From: Streptomyces sp. NBC_01408
GTDB lineage: Bacteria > Actinomycetota > Actinomycetes > Streptomycetales > Streptomycetaceae
Length of the DNA stretch: 64,000 bases
NCBI RefSeq assembly: GCF_026340255.1
Contig: NZ_JAPEPJ010000002.1
Span: 310,001-374,000, forward strand
Direction of reading: 5' to 3'
Shown here: positions 32,592 to 41,708 of the stretch, one piece after another
How positions within the stretch are numbered: position 1 is the stretch's first letter
Layout of the letters: each line of letters starts with the position of its first letter
Made by a program: the position numbers and the translations under genes
The notes under the pieces: model-generated
The model's database searches: none
What the model was told of the DNA's origin: nothing
What the model saw: only the letters and a program-made list of their open reading frames with translations

Positions 32592-34436
32592 CTAGCCTGC
32601 GCCCTGCAGGCGGTTCAGGGTCTCGTCCAGCGTGATGGCCGCGTCGATGAGCGCGAGATGGGTGAAGGCCTGGGGGAAGTTGCCGAGCTGTCGGCCCGTC
32701 AGGGCGATCTCCTCGGAGTACAGGCCCAGGTGGTTGGCGTACGTCATCATCTTCTCGAGGACGAGCCTGGCCTGATCGGTCCGCCCGGCCCGGGCCAGGG
32801 CGTCGACGTACATGAACGTGCACAGGGAGAAGGTTCCCTCGGAGCCGCGCAGACCGTCGGGCGAGGCCTCCGGGTTGTAACGGTAGACCAGGCTGTCGGT
32901 CACCAGCTCACGGTCCATCGCGTCCAGGGTGGACGTCCACATCGGATCGTCGGGCGTGATGAAACCCACCGTCGGCATCCGCAGCAGCGAGGAGTCGAGC
33001 ACGTCGCTGCCGTAGTGCTGGACGAATGCCTTGCGCCCCGGGTCCCAGCCCTTCGCCAGGACCTGCTCGTAGATGTTGTCGCGCTCGGCGGCCCAGCGGC
33101 CGCTCTCGGCAGGCCGGCCGTGGGCGACCGCCAGCCGCAGCGCGCGGTCGAACGCGACCCAGGACATCACCCGGCCGTAGGTGAAGTGCTTGCGCCCGCC
33201 GCGGGTCTCCCACAGCCCCTCACCGGCCTGGTCCCAGTGGTCCACGAGCCAGTCGAGCAGTGTGCGCAGCGATGTCCAGCCCTGGATGTCGAGGTGGATG
33301 CCGTGCTGGTGGGCGAAGGAGATGCTGTCGAGCGCCTCGCCGTAGATGTCCAGCTGCAACTGGGTGGCCGCGCCGTTGCCTATGCGCACCGGGGCGGATC
33401 CCTGGTACCCCTCCCAGTGGTCCAGGGTCTCTTCGTAGAGATCGGAGGAACCGTCCACCCGGTACATGATGTTCAGCGGCCCCGTGTCGGTGTCACGACC
33501 GGCCTTCTCCTTCACCCGGTCGCCCAGCCAGCCGATGAACGCCCTCGCCTCATCCGTGAACCCCAGGCCCAGCAGGGCGTAGACGGAGAACGACGCGTCA
33601 CGGATCCAGGTGAACCGGTAGTCCCAGTTGCGCTCGCCGCCCAGTTGCTCCGGCAGCCCCGCCGTGGGGGCCGCCACCAGGGCGCCGCTGGGTGCGTACG
33701 TCATCAGCTTCAGCGTCACGGCGGAGCGCTCCACCGTCTCGCGCCACCGGCCCGTGTACCGGGACTGGCGGAGCCACGTCCGCCAGTACTGCCTGGTGGC
33801 GTCGAAGAGTTCCTGGAACTCGGCGACGCGGATCTCGCGCGGCGGCCCCGCCGCGGCCGACTCCATGACCAGACCCCGCTGCTGGCCGGCTTCGAGCGCG
33901 ACGTCGACGCGCAGGTCGTGATCGCCGGTGAGGGTGTGCAGCACCCGTTCGTCCTCGGGCTCCCGCACTACGCTGAGGGTGAGCTCCAGGTCGTCGGAGG
34001 CGAACACCGCTCCGTTCTCCGTGACGTGCAGCGTGTGGGGCTTGCGGCCGTAGTCGAACCGCGGGGCGATGTCGACCCGGAAGGTCATGGTGCCGCGTAC
34101 GCAGCGGAGCATACGGACCAGGCGATGGCGGTCGGTGGCCGTCACCCCGGTCACCGGCATGAAGTCGACCACCTCGCCGGCACCGGTCTCGGTCATGAAG
34201 CGTGTCACGAGGATCGCGGTGTCCGGCAGGTACAGCTGCTTCGTGGTGTACGTCTCCTCCGCCGGTCTGACGGTGAAATGCCCGCCCTTCTCCCAGTCGA
34301 GGAGAGCACCGAACACGCTGGGCGAATCGAAACGCGGGCAGCAGAACCAGTCGATCGTTCCGTCCGTGGTCACCAGTGCCGCGGTCTGCAGGTCACCGAT
34401 CAGGCCATGGTTTTCGATCAGCGGGTAGTCAGCCAT
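32592..34436 (-). CDS. Glycoside hydrolase family 15 protein (trehalase/glucoamylase-like)
   Basis: A 614-aa protein. The N-terminus YPLIENHGLIGDLQTAALV with IDWFCCPRFDSPSVFGALLD is the N-terminal domain typical of actinobacterial GH15 trehalases. The (alpha/alpha)6 barrel has GGERNWDYRFTWIRDASFSV, GLWETRGGRKHFTYGRVMSW and GSEGTFSLCTFMYVDALARA, where catalytic carboxylates are expected (Glu of GLWETR and Glu of GSEGTF). No signal peptide, so it acts in the cytoplasm. It would release glucose from trehalose or similar alpha-glucans, which would feed the neighbouring glucose-oxidation genes. Convergent with the antiporter. Confidence 0.9.
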   Translation of the reverse strand: MADYPLIENHGLIGDLQTAALVTTDGTIDWFCCPRFDSPSVFGALLDWEKGGHFTVRPAEETYTTKQLYLPDTAILVTRFMTETGAGEVVDFMPVTGVTATDRHRLVRMLRCVRGTMTFRVDIAPRFDYGRKPHTLHVTENGAVFASDDLELTLSVVREPEDERVLHTLTGDHDLRVDVALEAGQQRGLVMESAAAGPPREIRVAEFQELFDATRQYWRTWLRQSRYTGRWRETVERSAVTLKLMTYAPSGALVAAPTAGLPEQLGGERNWDYRFTWIRDASFSVYALLGLGFTDEARAFIGWLGDRVKEKAGRDTDTGPLNIMYRVDGSSDLYEETLDHWEGYQGSAPVRIGNGAATQLQLDIYGEALDSISFAHQHGIHLDIQGWTSLRTLLDWLVDHWDQAGEGLWETRGGRKHFTYGRVMSWVAFDRALRLAVAHGRPAESGRWAAERDNIYEQVLAKGWDPGRKAFVQHYGSDVLDSSLLRMPTVGFITPDDPMWTSTLDAMDRELVTDSLVYRYNPEASPDGLRGSEGTFSLCTFMYVDALARAGRTDQARLVLEKMMTYANHLGLYSEEIALTGRQLGNFPQAFTHLALIDAAITLDETLNRLQGAG

Positions 34437-34648
34437 GGGAGAACCCTTTCCGACGCCACCCAGTCAGCTTAAGCAAGGAACTCCCGGCGGGCTTGTCGAG
34501 CGGGCCCGCCCCTGCACCCCTGCGGAAACGGCTCTAGCGTGGAAACACACGAACTGGATGTCCAGGCCGCATCGCACCGCCGGATCCGGAGGCTGCCCGT
34601 GCTGTCGAGCCTTGCGTCAGCTGCTCCCGAAACCTACGGCGGCCTGCG

Positions 34649-35980
34649 GTGCGTACCGCGATGTGTGCCGCACCGGTGCGCACGATGATGTCCTGGGCGG
34701 CACGCTTCCGGTTGCGGCAGTACGCCAAGGCAAGCCTGTGGATCGTCCCCCTGATCGGGCTTCTGCTGGGGGCGGTGCTCGCCGAATGGGCCGCCGGCGT
34801 GGACGGAGCGGGCTGGCTGCCGCACACCTGGCAGTACTCCGCCTCGACGGCGAGCACGGTGCTCAGCTCGGTCGTCGGGTCCATGGTCGCCCTGCTGGGG
34901 TTCGTCGTGACCATCGGTGTACTCGTCGTCCAGCAGGCCACGGGAACCCTGTCCCCACGCTACATGCGCCTGTGGTACCGCGACCGGCTCCAGAAGGCCG
35001 TGCTGGCCACGTTCACCGGAACCTTCGCCTACGCCTACTCCCTCTTGCGCGGCATCGAGCCGAACTCCGTCCCCGACCTGGGGGTGACCCTGTCCGGCGT
35101 GGCCGTCTCCGCCAGCCTGGTGCTGCTGCTCATCTACCTCAACCGGTTCACCCACAACCTCCGGCCCGTGGCCATCGCCGACCTGGTGGGGCGCTTGGGC
35201 GAGAAGGTGCTCGTCCGGGGAACGGAACGCATCCATCGCCATGCGGCACACGACGGGGCTTCCGTGCCGCCTGCCGGTCCGGTGACCCCCATCCGGTCCG
35301 AACCCGGCGGGGTCATCCAGGCGTTCGACGCGGCGGGGCTGATCGCCGCCGCCGTCCGCCACGACTGCGTCCTCGTACTGGCCCACCAGGTCGGCGACTT
35401 CGTGCCGCCCGGCACCACCCTCGTCGAGGCCCACGGCTCCGCGCGGACGCCCGACCCACGCAGGGTGGCCGGGCTCGTCGCCCTCGGAACCGAGCGCACC
35501 ATCGAGCAGGATCCCGCCTTCGCCCTGCGCATCCTCGTCGACATCGCCATCCGTGCCCTCTCCCCCGCCGTGAACGACCCCACGACCGCCGTGCAGGTGC
35601 TCAACCACATCGACACGTTCCTGCACGTGGTCGGCCGTGTCCGGCTCCGCGGCCGGTACGTGCTCGCCGACGACCGGGGCCGGCCGCGACTGGTGGTGCC
35701 GGGCCGCAGCTGGGAGGACTACCTCCGGGTCGGCGTCACCGAGATCCGTGAGTACGGGGCCACGTCCCTCCAGGTGTGCAGGCGGCTCCGCGCGCTGTTG
35801 GAGGACCTGCTGGAGACCCAGCCGGCCCATCGTCTGCCCGCGGTACGCGCGGAGCTCGCCCTCCTCGACGAGTCCGTGGAGCGGACGTTCGCCGACCCCG
35901 CCCGCCGCGCCAGTGCACGGACCGCCGACCGGCAGGGCATCGGCGGTGCGCGGCACCCCCGGAGCGAACCCTCCCCGTGA
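34649..35980 (+). CDS. DUF2254 membrane protein
   Basis: A 443-aa protein. The GTG at 34649 is used; ATGs at 34661, 34682 or 34685 are also possible, since the first 15 residues are not clearly conserved. Helices include ASLWIVPLIGLLLGAVLAEW, STVLSSVVGSMVALLGFVVTIGVLVVQQATG, the segment following LQKAVLATFTGTFAYAYSLL, and VTLSGVAVSASLVLLLIYLNR. The soluble C-terminal half has AFALRILVDIAIRALSPAVNDPTTAVQ, the block that defines DUF2254. The function of the family is unknown. Single gene, oriented away from GH15. Confidence 0.85.
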   Translation: MRTAMCAAPVRTMMSWAARFRLRQYAKASLWIVPLIGLLLGAVLAEWAAGVDGAGWLPHTWQYSASTASTVLSSVVGSMVALLGFVVTIGVLVVQQATGTLSPRYMRLWYRDRLQKAVLATFTGTFAYAYSLLRGIEPNSVPDLGVTLSGVAVSASLVLLLIYLNRFTHNLRPVAIADLVGRLGEKVLVRGTERIHRHAAHDGASVPPAGPVTPIRSEPGGVIQAFDAAGLIAAAVRHDCVLVLAHQVGDFVPPGTTLVEAHGSARTPDPRRVAGLVALGTERTIEQDPAFALRILVDIAIRALSPAVNDPTTAVQVLNHIDTFLHVVGRVRLRGRYVLADDRGRPRLVVPGRSWEDYLRVGVTEIREYGATSLQVCRRLRALLEDLLETQPAHRLPAVRAELALLDESVERTFADPARRASARTADRQGIGGARHPRSEPSP

Positions 35981-36207
35981 CGCGATGCCGGACGGACGTT
36001 GATTCCGATCTTCACGAGGACAGGCTGGTCAGGGCCGCCCGGCCGGGTCCGCGGCTGCTTCGCCGCCGCTGCTGCGGGCGGGGCTCTTCGGGGCATCCGG
36101 TGCCCGGCTGCCGCGCGGCGCGGGCGCGCGTGCCGCGGGTTCGGGATATCTGTGGTCGCAGGCGGCGGTCGGCGGTGACCGCCACTGTCCGGAAAGGCAG
36201 GAGGCCG

Positions 36208-36684
36208 GTGACTGTCCAGCCCATTCCCGAGGGGTATCCGCGCGTCACGCCGTACCTCTGCATCGACGGGGCCGCGGCCGCGATCGACTTCTACGTCTCC
36301 GTGCTCGGCGCGCAGGAGCGGATGAGGATGGCCGCTCCCGGAGGCAAGATCGCCCACGCCGAGCTGGAGCTCGGCAACTCGGTCATCATGCTCGCGGACG
36401 AGTACCCGGACATGGGATTCCGCTCGCCGAAGGCGGTGGGCGGCACGCCCGTCACCCTGCACGTGTACGTCGAGGACGTGGACGCGGTGTTCGCCGAGGC
36501 CCTTTCCCGGGGCGCCACCCAGGTGTCACCGGTCAAGACCGAGTTCTACGGCGACCGCTCCGGCCAGCTGGAGGACCCGTTCGGCCACCGCTGGAACCTC
36601 TCCACGCACGTCGAGGACGTCTCGCCGGACGAGATGCGGAAGCGGTCCGAGGAAGCCATGCGCTCCATGGGGTCCAATCCCTGA
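36208..36684 (+). CDS. VOC/glyoxalase family protein (PhnB-like)
   Basis: A 158-aa protein. The GTG at 36208 has a strong AGGAGG 3-9 nt upstream. It begins VTVQPIPEGYPRVTPYLCID with GAAAAIDFYVSVLGAQERMR, has a metal-site-like HAELELGNSVIML, and ends EDPFGHRWNLSTHVEDVSPD with EMRKR. These blocks match the PhnB/YdhR branch of the vicinal-oxygen-chelate superfamily. Such proteins range from enzymes to binding proteins; the substrate is unknown. The following TetR gene is convergent. Confidence 0.88.
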   Translation: MTVQPIPEGYPRVTPYLCIDGAAAAIDFYVSVLGAQERMRMAAPGGKIAHAELELGNSVIMLADEYPDMGFRSPKAVGGTPVTLHVYVEDVDAVFAEALSRGATQVSPVKTEFYGDRSGQLEDPFGHRWNLSTHVEDVSPDEMRKRSEEAMRSMGSNP

Positions 36685-36690
36685 GGGGCC

Positions 36691-37275
36691 TTACGCGGCC
36701 CGGGCCCGCGGCCGGTGCAGCAAGCCTTCCAGCAGCACGGCCAGATAGCGGCGCGCGGTCTCACGCCGGGCGGCCGGGTCGCCGTGGACGTTCGCGGCGT
36801 AGGCGATTCCGCACATGAGCGGGACCAGGTCGTCGGAGGTCAGGTCGGAGCGGACGACCCCGGCTTCGCGGGCCCGGCCGAGCAGTTGTGCGCCGACCGA
36901 CCGCAGGGTCCGCTTCAGTTCGGTGGTGCGCGGCAGGGCGTCCGTTGGCGCGGCGGCGACCGCGGGCAGGGAAGCGTCAGTGACCTGCGCTTCGATGGTG
37001 CGGGCCAGGAAATCGGCGAGGGCGCGCCGGGGGTCGTCGTCGGCCAGTGCCCGCTCGCCATGGGCCGCGAGTGCCTCCAGGCAGGGGGTCGCGACGGTTT
37101 CCAGGAGCGCCTCGGCGGTGGGGAAGTGGCGGTAGACGGTGCCTACGCCCAGTGAGGCACGGCGGGCGACGTCGTTGAGCTGGAGCGGGGTGCCCTCGTC
37201 CACGAGATCGCGGGCCACGGCGACGATCCGCTCCCAGTTGCGGGCGGCGTCCTTGCGCAGGGGTGCGGTCGTCAT
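36691..37275 (-). CDS. TetR family transcriptional regulator
   Basis: A 194-aa regulator. The DNA-binding helix-turn-helix lies at about 15-60: NWERIVAVARDLVDEG, LQLNDVARRASLGVGTVYRHF, PTAEALLETVATPCL. The C-terminal ligand domain matches the TetR_C family seen with SDR-linked regulators (ADFLARTIEAQVTDASLP, then LRSVGAQLLGRAREAGVVRSD and LTSDDLVPLMCG). It lies 77 nt downstream of the SDR gene on the same strand, so it probably represses its own operon through the operator near 38258. Confidence 0.9.
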   Translation of the reverse strand: MTTAPLRKDAARNWERIVAVARDLVDEGTPLQLNDVARRASLGVGTVYRHFPTAEALLETVATPCLEALAAHGERALADDDPRRALADFLARTIEAQVTDASLPAVAAAPTDALPRTTELKRTLRSVGAQLLGRAREAGVVRSDLTSDDLVPLMCGIAYAANVHGDPAARRETARRYLAVLLEGLLHRPRARAA

Positions 37276-37352
37276 GGGCGAAGTCTAAAAGGCACCCCGC
37301 TACGCCGTGACGGGCCGGCCCGTCACGGCCGCGGTTCGCCGTGGCTCACCGG

Positions 37353-38234
37353 TCACCGGCCCTCGACCAGCGGTGCCAACTGCTTGCTGAGCCGGAGGAC
37401 GTCGGCGACCGTGCGCGCGTCGGTGCTTCCACGGAACGGAGCAACGGGGTGGGCGCGGGGGCCGATGAGCAGACCCGTCCGCCCGTCGAGTGCGGGGTCG
37501 GTGGCGGCGACGACGGACGGCCGCGCGGCCACGGAGGCGGGTCCGGCGGTGGAGCGTTCGAACTTCCGCCGGACCAGCGGCCAGAGCAGCCGCAGTCCCG
37601 GTGAGACGATCTTCGGATCGCTCATGGTGCCGTTGGTCATGTCGGTCGCGGCGCCGCCCGGGTCCGCCGCGAAGACCGTGGTGCCGGTGGAGCGCAGGCG
37701 CTCGGCCAGGTCCAGGGTGTAGGCGAGGTGCGCGAGCTTGGCGCGGCCGTACCAGTGGAAGCCGTAGTAGCCGCCGGACGGCTCGACGGCGTCGAAGCGG
37801 CGCTTGGCGACGCCGATCGCGCCCGAGGTGACGTTCACGATCCGGCTCGGCGCGCCCGCTCGCAGTGCGGGCAGCAGCAGTTCGGTCAGCAGGTACGGGG
37901 AGAGGTGGTTGACGGCGAACGTCGCCTCGATCCCGTCGACCGAGTCCTGTCGGTCCGGGAACATCGCCCCGACGTTGTTGACCAGTACGGTCAGCGGGCC
38001 GTCGGCGGCGATCCGGCCTGCGAGGGCGCGGACCGCACCGAGCGAGGCGAGGTCCGTGGCCAGGAACCGCGCCGGATGCGCCGGTTCCGTGGCGTTGATC
38101 CGCTCGACCGCACGGGCACCCCGCTCGGCGTTGCGTCCGACCACGGTGACCGCGAAACCCGCCGCGGCCAGTCCCAGGGCGGTCTCCCACCCGATCCCCG
38201 CCGTTCCTGCCGTGACCACCGCTGTCCGGCTCAT
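37353..38234 (-). CDS. SDR family NAD(P)-dependent oxidoreductase
   Basis: A 293-aa protein resembling retinol-dehydrogenase-like SDRs. The cofactor loop is TAGTAGIGWETALGL (8-22), with VVGRN at the strand end for NADP(H). NNVGAMFPDRQDSVDG replaces the usual NNAG. Catalytic Ser lies in NVTSGAIGVAKRRF and Tyr-x3-Lys in WYGRAKLAHLAY. Its regulator gene follows on the same strand. A TetR-regulated SDR commonly clears a small ketone or aldehyde inducer, but the substrate is unknown here. Confidence 0.88.
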   Translation of the reverse strand: MSRTAVVTAGTAGIGWETALGLAAAGFAVTVVGRNAERGARAVERINATEPAHPARFLATDLASLGAVRALAGRIAADGPLTVLVNNVGAMFPDRQDSVDGIEATFAVNHLSPYLLTELLLPALRAGAPSRIVNVTSGAIGVAKRRFDAVEPSGGYYGFHWYGRAKLAHLAYTLDLAERLRSTGTTVFAADPGGAATDMTNGTMSDPKIVSPGLRLLWPLVRRKFERSTAGPASVAARPSVVAATDPALDGRTGLLIGPRAHPVAPFRGSTDARTVADVLRLSKQLAPLVEGR

Positions 38235-38256
38235 CGCATGCCCCGTTCCGTCTATG

Positions 38257-38309
38257 TGGATTAACTATCCGCTTGACGTCACGGTAGCAGATCCGGATGA
38301 CCTATCCGG
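38257..38309. promoter_or_regulatory. Operator candidate for the SDR-TetR operon
   Basis: GGAT-taact-ATCC (38258-38270) is a perfect inverted repeat 24 nt from the SDR start, and ATCCGGAT (38291-38298) and TATCCGG (38303-38309) repeat the same half-sites. The form resembles TetR-family operators. Autorepression by the TetR protein is inferred. Confidence 0.45.
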
Positions 38310-38483
38310 TTGAAGTGGGCGGGGTGGGCTGGGCGGCATTGAGGCACTCCGCCCGCCCCTCGTCAGACCCAGGAGGGCGTATCTGGCGTGTCACCCGTGC
38401 CGCACTGCTCCGGTCTGGAGGTTCTCGGTGAGAGTGGCTGTCCGGTGAGCTCGGTACGGCCGGCCGTGGGCGGAGGTTTCCTG

Positions 38484-39803
38484 ATGGGCGACAGCGGCAG
38501 CGGGCAGCCTCCGGGCGGCACACCACGGCACCCACAGCCCAAGTCCGCAGGGTCCGCCGGGCCTCCCCCGGGGCCGGCGCGGCCGGAGTTCTGGCGCAGT
38601 CCCCTGCGCGGTCCGTGGCTGACCGCGGTGTTCGGGCTGGTCCTGCTGTTCGGGATCGCGGTGCTGTTCGTGACGGGCCTGCTGTCGTACGCGGCATACA
38701 ACCCGGATCTGGCGGCTGTCAACGACCAGACCCCGGACAAGGGCCGGCTCGGCTTCTACCTGTTCTCCTGGCCGACGTCGCCGTACTGGCTCTACCGGCT
38801 GACCCAGGGCGTCCACGTGACGCTGGGCATCGTGCTGGTACCCGTACTGCTGGCGAAGCTGTGGTCGGTCATCCCGAAGCTGTTCGCATGGCCCCCGATC
38901 CGCTCGGTGAGCCACGCCCTCGACCGGTTGTCCCTGCTCCTGCTGGTCGGCGGCGCCGGCTTCGAGTTCGTCACCGGCATCCTCAACGTCCAGCTGCACT
39001 ACATCTTCCCCGGCTCCTTCTACACGCTGCACTTCTACGGGGCTTGGGTGTTCATCGGCGCCTTCGTCGTGCACGTGGCCTTCCGGCTGCCCAGGGCGCT
39101 GCGGGCCGTCAGGCACCGTCTCGGGGAGCCTGCGGCGGGTACCGAGGAGGCGGCCGGGCTGGTCGCGCCGCGGCCCGCGGCGCCGACCATCTCGCGCCGG
39201 GGCGCCCTGGCCATGGTCGGGCTCGGGTCGGTGGCGCTGCTGGTGGTCACAGCGGGGCAGAGCATCGGCGGGTGGTGGCGGCAGACCGCGCTCCTGGCAC
39301 CGCACGGCCGGGACCCGGGCTCGGGCCCGAACGGCTTCCAGATCAACAAGACCGCCGCCTCGGTCGGCATCCGGCCCAGCGACATCGGCCCCGCCTGGCG
39401 GCTGACCGTGCGCGGCGCCGGGCGGCAGGTCGACCTGACGTACCAGCAGCTGCTGGCCATGACGCAGCGCGAGTCGGCCCTGCCGATCGCCTGTGTCGAA
39501 GGCTGGTCGACCCCCGACCAGCTGTGGAGCGGGGTCCGGCTCACCGATCTGGCCGCCCTTGTCGGGCTCGGCATGCGCACGCCCGAGGTCCTGGTGGAGT
39601 CGGCGCAGCGCGGGGGCTCGTTCCGTTCGGCGGTGCTGCGCGACAACCAGGTCCGCGACAGCCGCTCGCTCCTGGCCGTCCGGGTCAACGGGGCGACGCT
39701 CTCCCCCGACCACGGCCATCCGGCGCGGATCATCGTCCCCGGGGCACCCGGGGTGCACAACACCAAGTGGGTCACCCGTCTGACGTTCGGAGAGCCGGCA
39801 TGA
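38484..39803 (+). CDS. Membrane cytochrome b561-like/molybdopterin oxidoreductase (copy 2)
   Basis: A 439-aa paralogue of the protein at 9431-10564. The ATG at 38484 has GGAGG nearby. An extra Gly/Pro-rich N-terminus (1-40) precedes four helices with histidines in register (YRLTQGVHVTLG, SVSHALDRLS, LHFYGAWVF, FVVHVAF) for b-heme, and a longer first external loop (YAAYNPDLAAVNDQTPDKGR). The C-terminal sulfite-oxidase fold carries ligand Cys337 (IACVEGW) and SPDHGHPARIIVPGAPGVHN with TKWVTRL. Electron flow from quinol to molybdenum is inferred. Its small membrane partner overlaps by 4 nt. Confidence 0.85.
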   Translation: MGDSGSGQPPGGTPRHPQPKSAGSAGPPPGPARPEFWRSPLRGPWLTAVFGLVLLFGIAVLFVTGLLSYAAYNPDLAAVNDQTPDKGRLGFYLFSWPTSPYWLYRLTQGVHVTLGIVLVPVLLAKLWSVIPKLFAWPPIRSVSHALDRLSLLLLVGGAGFEFVTGILNVQLHYIFPGSFYTLHFYGAWVFIGAFVVHVAFRLPRALRAVRHRLGEPAAGTEEAAGLVAPRPAAPTISRRGALAMVGLGSVALLVVTAGQSIGGWWRQTALLAPHGRDPGSGPNGFQINKTAASVGIRPSDIGPAWRLTVRGAGRQVDLTYQQLLAMTQRESALPIACVEGWSTPDQLWSGVRLTDLAALVGLGMRTPEVLVESAQRGGSFRSAVLRDNQVRDSRSLLAVRVNGATLSPDHGHPARIIVPGAPGVHNTKWVTRLTFGEPA

Positions 39804-40297
39804 GCGCTCCGACCGCTTTCCGCCGCCGCTACGGCGCCTCCCCGCTGCACCTGCTCCTCGTCCTGGTCTCCTTCGCGCTCGCGGTCTACGCCGGACTGCG
39901 CCTGTTCGAGGGGGACACCGTCGGCGTGGCCGTGTGGTTCGTCGGGGCGGCCCTCCTCCACGACCTGGTACTGCTCCCCCTGTACTCGGTGACCGACCGG
40001 GCGGCGCAGGCACTGTTCAGCACCGGGCGGGATGACGGTCGGCCCGCGCCACGGGTGAGCGTGAACTACGTCCGCGTGCCCGCATTCGTATCCGGGGTCC
40101 TGCTGCTGGTCTGGTGGCCGCTGATCCTCGGACAGGTCGGGCACTTCACCGCCGCGACCGCCCTCCCCGCGGACGGCTTCCTGGCCCGGTGGCTGCTCAT
40201 CACCGCGGTGCTCTTCGCCGCCTCGGCCGTGGTCCTGATCGTACGGACCCGGGCCCGGAGCCGGGCTCAGCGGCAGGCACGCGGCGCGACGAAGTGA
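39800..40297 (+). CDS. Small membrane partner of the molybdopterin oxidoreductase (copy 2)
   Basis: A 165-aa protein whose ATGA start overlaps the preceding stop. Helices are LHLLLVLVSFALAVYAGLRLF, VAVWFVGAALLHDLVLLPLYS, VPAFVSGVLLLVWWPLILG and WLLITAVLFAASAVVLIVR. The second helix carries the GAALLHD motif shared with the 10564-10980 protein, so both oxidoreductase copies travel with the same partner type. The loop after helix two is longer here and ends in SVNYVRVPAF. Role unknown. Confidence 0.75.
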   Translation: MSAPTAFRRRYGASPLHLLLVLVSFALAVYAGLRLFEGDTVGVAVWFVGAALLHDLVLLPLYSVTDRAAQALFSTGRDDGRPAPRVSVNYVRVPAFVSGVLLLVWWPLILGQVGHFTAATALPADGFLARWLLITAVLFAASAVVLIVRTRARSRAQRQARGATK

Positions 40298-40406
40298 CGG
40301 CCTCCGGCGCTGGTGATCCGGCTCTTCCGGGGCGAGCCCGCGCCCTCCGGACCGCTGTGATCGGAGCCCGCCCGCTCGGCCGGCCGGCCCGGAGACAGCG
40401 CCTGGG

Positions 40407-41708
40407 CTACGCGAGGGCGAAGTAGCGCAGCCAGAGGTAGAGGGCGGAGAGGGCGACGGTGACCACGGTCACGACGAGGCCGTACTTGGTGAACTCCCAG
40501 AAGCTGATGGGGTGGCGGTTGCGTTCGGCGATGCCGAGGACGACGACGTTGGCGGAGGCGCCGATGGCGGTGGCGTTGCCGCCGAGGTCGGCGCCGAGGG
40601 CGAGGGCCCACCACATCACGTGGTCGGGGTCGTCGCCACCCATGGCCGTGACGAGCTGGCTGGTGATCGGGGCCATGGTGGCCACGTAAGGGATGTTGTC
40701 GACCAGCCCGGAGAGCACCGCCGAGCCGCCCAGCAGCAGCATGGAGCCGCCGAGTTCGTCTCCGCCGATCGCGTCCGCCAGGGAGCCTGCCAGATCTCCG
40801 ATGACTCCGGTCCCGATGAGGGCGCCGACCATCACGAACAGTCCCGCGAAGAAGGCGAGGGTGGGCCATTCCACCTCGCCGAGGACCTCTCCGGTCTCCA
40901 CCTTCGAGATCGCGATGAGCAGGCCCGCCCCCAGGAGGGCGACGACGCTCGGCTCGTAGTGGAGGACCGGGTGCAGGACGAAGCCGGCGACGACCAGCGC
41001 CAGAACGCCCAACCCCTGGGCCAGGAGCCGGGGTTCGGTGATCGCCTCCCGCTCGCGCAGCTCCATGATCTCCGCGGCGCGCTTCTCGTCGTAGACGAAG
41101 TGCTTGGCGAACATCACCCGGCAGAGCAGTACGAGGACCGCCACCAGTACGACGCACAACGGGGCGAGGTGGATCAGGAAGTCGTTGAAGGTCAGCCCGG
41201 CCCGGCTGGCGATGATGATGTTCGGCGGGTCACCGACGAGCGTGGCGGTGCCGCCGATGTTCGCGGCCAGCACCTCGGCGATCAGGAAGGGTACGGGGGC
41301 CAGCCGCAGCCGGTCGCAGACCAGCAGCGTCACCGGTGCGACGAGCAGCACGGTGGTGACGTTGTCGAGCAGCGCCGAGGCCATCGCCGTGATGACGACC
41401 AGCATGGCCATCACCCGGAACGGCCGCGCCCTGGCCTTCTTCACCGACCAGATCGCCAGGTACTCGAAGAGCCCGGTGCGCCGGAGGACTCCGACGATCA
41501 TCATCATGCCCATGAGCAGGAAGACGACGTTCCAGTCGATGCCCGTCTCATCGGAGTAGAAGGCGGCGCCGTCGTCGGTGGCGCCGATCGCCAGCATCAG
41601 CCCCGCTCCGCCCAGGGCTGCGGCGACGCGGTGGACCTTCTCGCTGATGATCAGGGCGTACGCGCCGACGAAGACGGCGATGGCGGCCCAGCTCTGCCAG
41701 TCGCTCAC
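40407..41708 (-). CDS. ArsB/NhaD-type ion transporter (SLC13-like permease)
   Basis: A 433-aa protein. The GTG at 41708 (VSDWQSWAAIAVFVGAYALI) overlaps the upstream CBS gene by 4 nt and is preferred over longer frames. About 11-12 helices are present, with the two signature re-entrant regions ANIGGTATLVGDPPNIIIAS and GADLGGNATAIGASANVVVL. These GG-TA-x-GxxxN repeats are hallmarks of the ArsB/NhaD ion-transporter superfamily. The motif YVATMAPITSQL follows LVDNIP. It may extrude Na+/H+ or an anion; arsenite is less likely with no ars genes nearby. CBS coupling suggests nucleotide-controlled transport. Confidence 0.88.
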   Translation of the reverse strand: MSDWQSWAAIAVFVGAYALIISEKVHRVAAALGGAGLMLAIGATDDGAAFYSDETGIDWNVVFLLMGMMMIVGVLRRTGLFEYLAIWSVKKARARPFRVMAMLVVITAMASALLDNVTTVLLVAPVTLLVCDRLRLAPVPFLIAEVLAANIGGTATLVGDPPNIIIASRAGLTFNDFLIHLAPLCVVLVAVLVLLCRVMFAKHFVYDEKRAAEIMELREREAITEPRLLAQGLGVLALVVAGFVLHPVLHYEPSVVALLGAGLLIAISKVETGEVLGEVEWPTLAFFAGLFVMVGALIGTGVIGDLAGSLADAIGGDELGGSMLLLGGSAVLSGLVDNIPYVATMAPITSQLVTAMGGDDPDHVMWWALALGADLGGNATAIGASANVVVLGIAERNRHPISFWEFTKYGLVVTVVTVALSALYLWLRYFALA

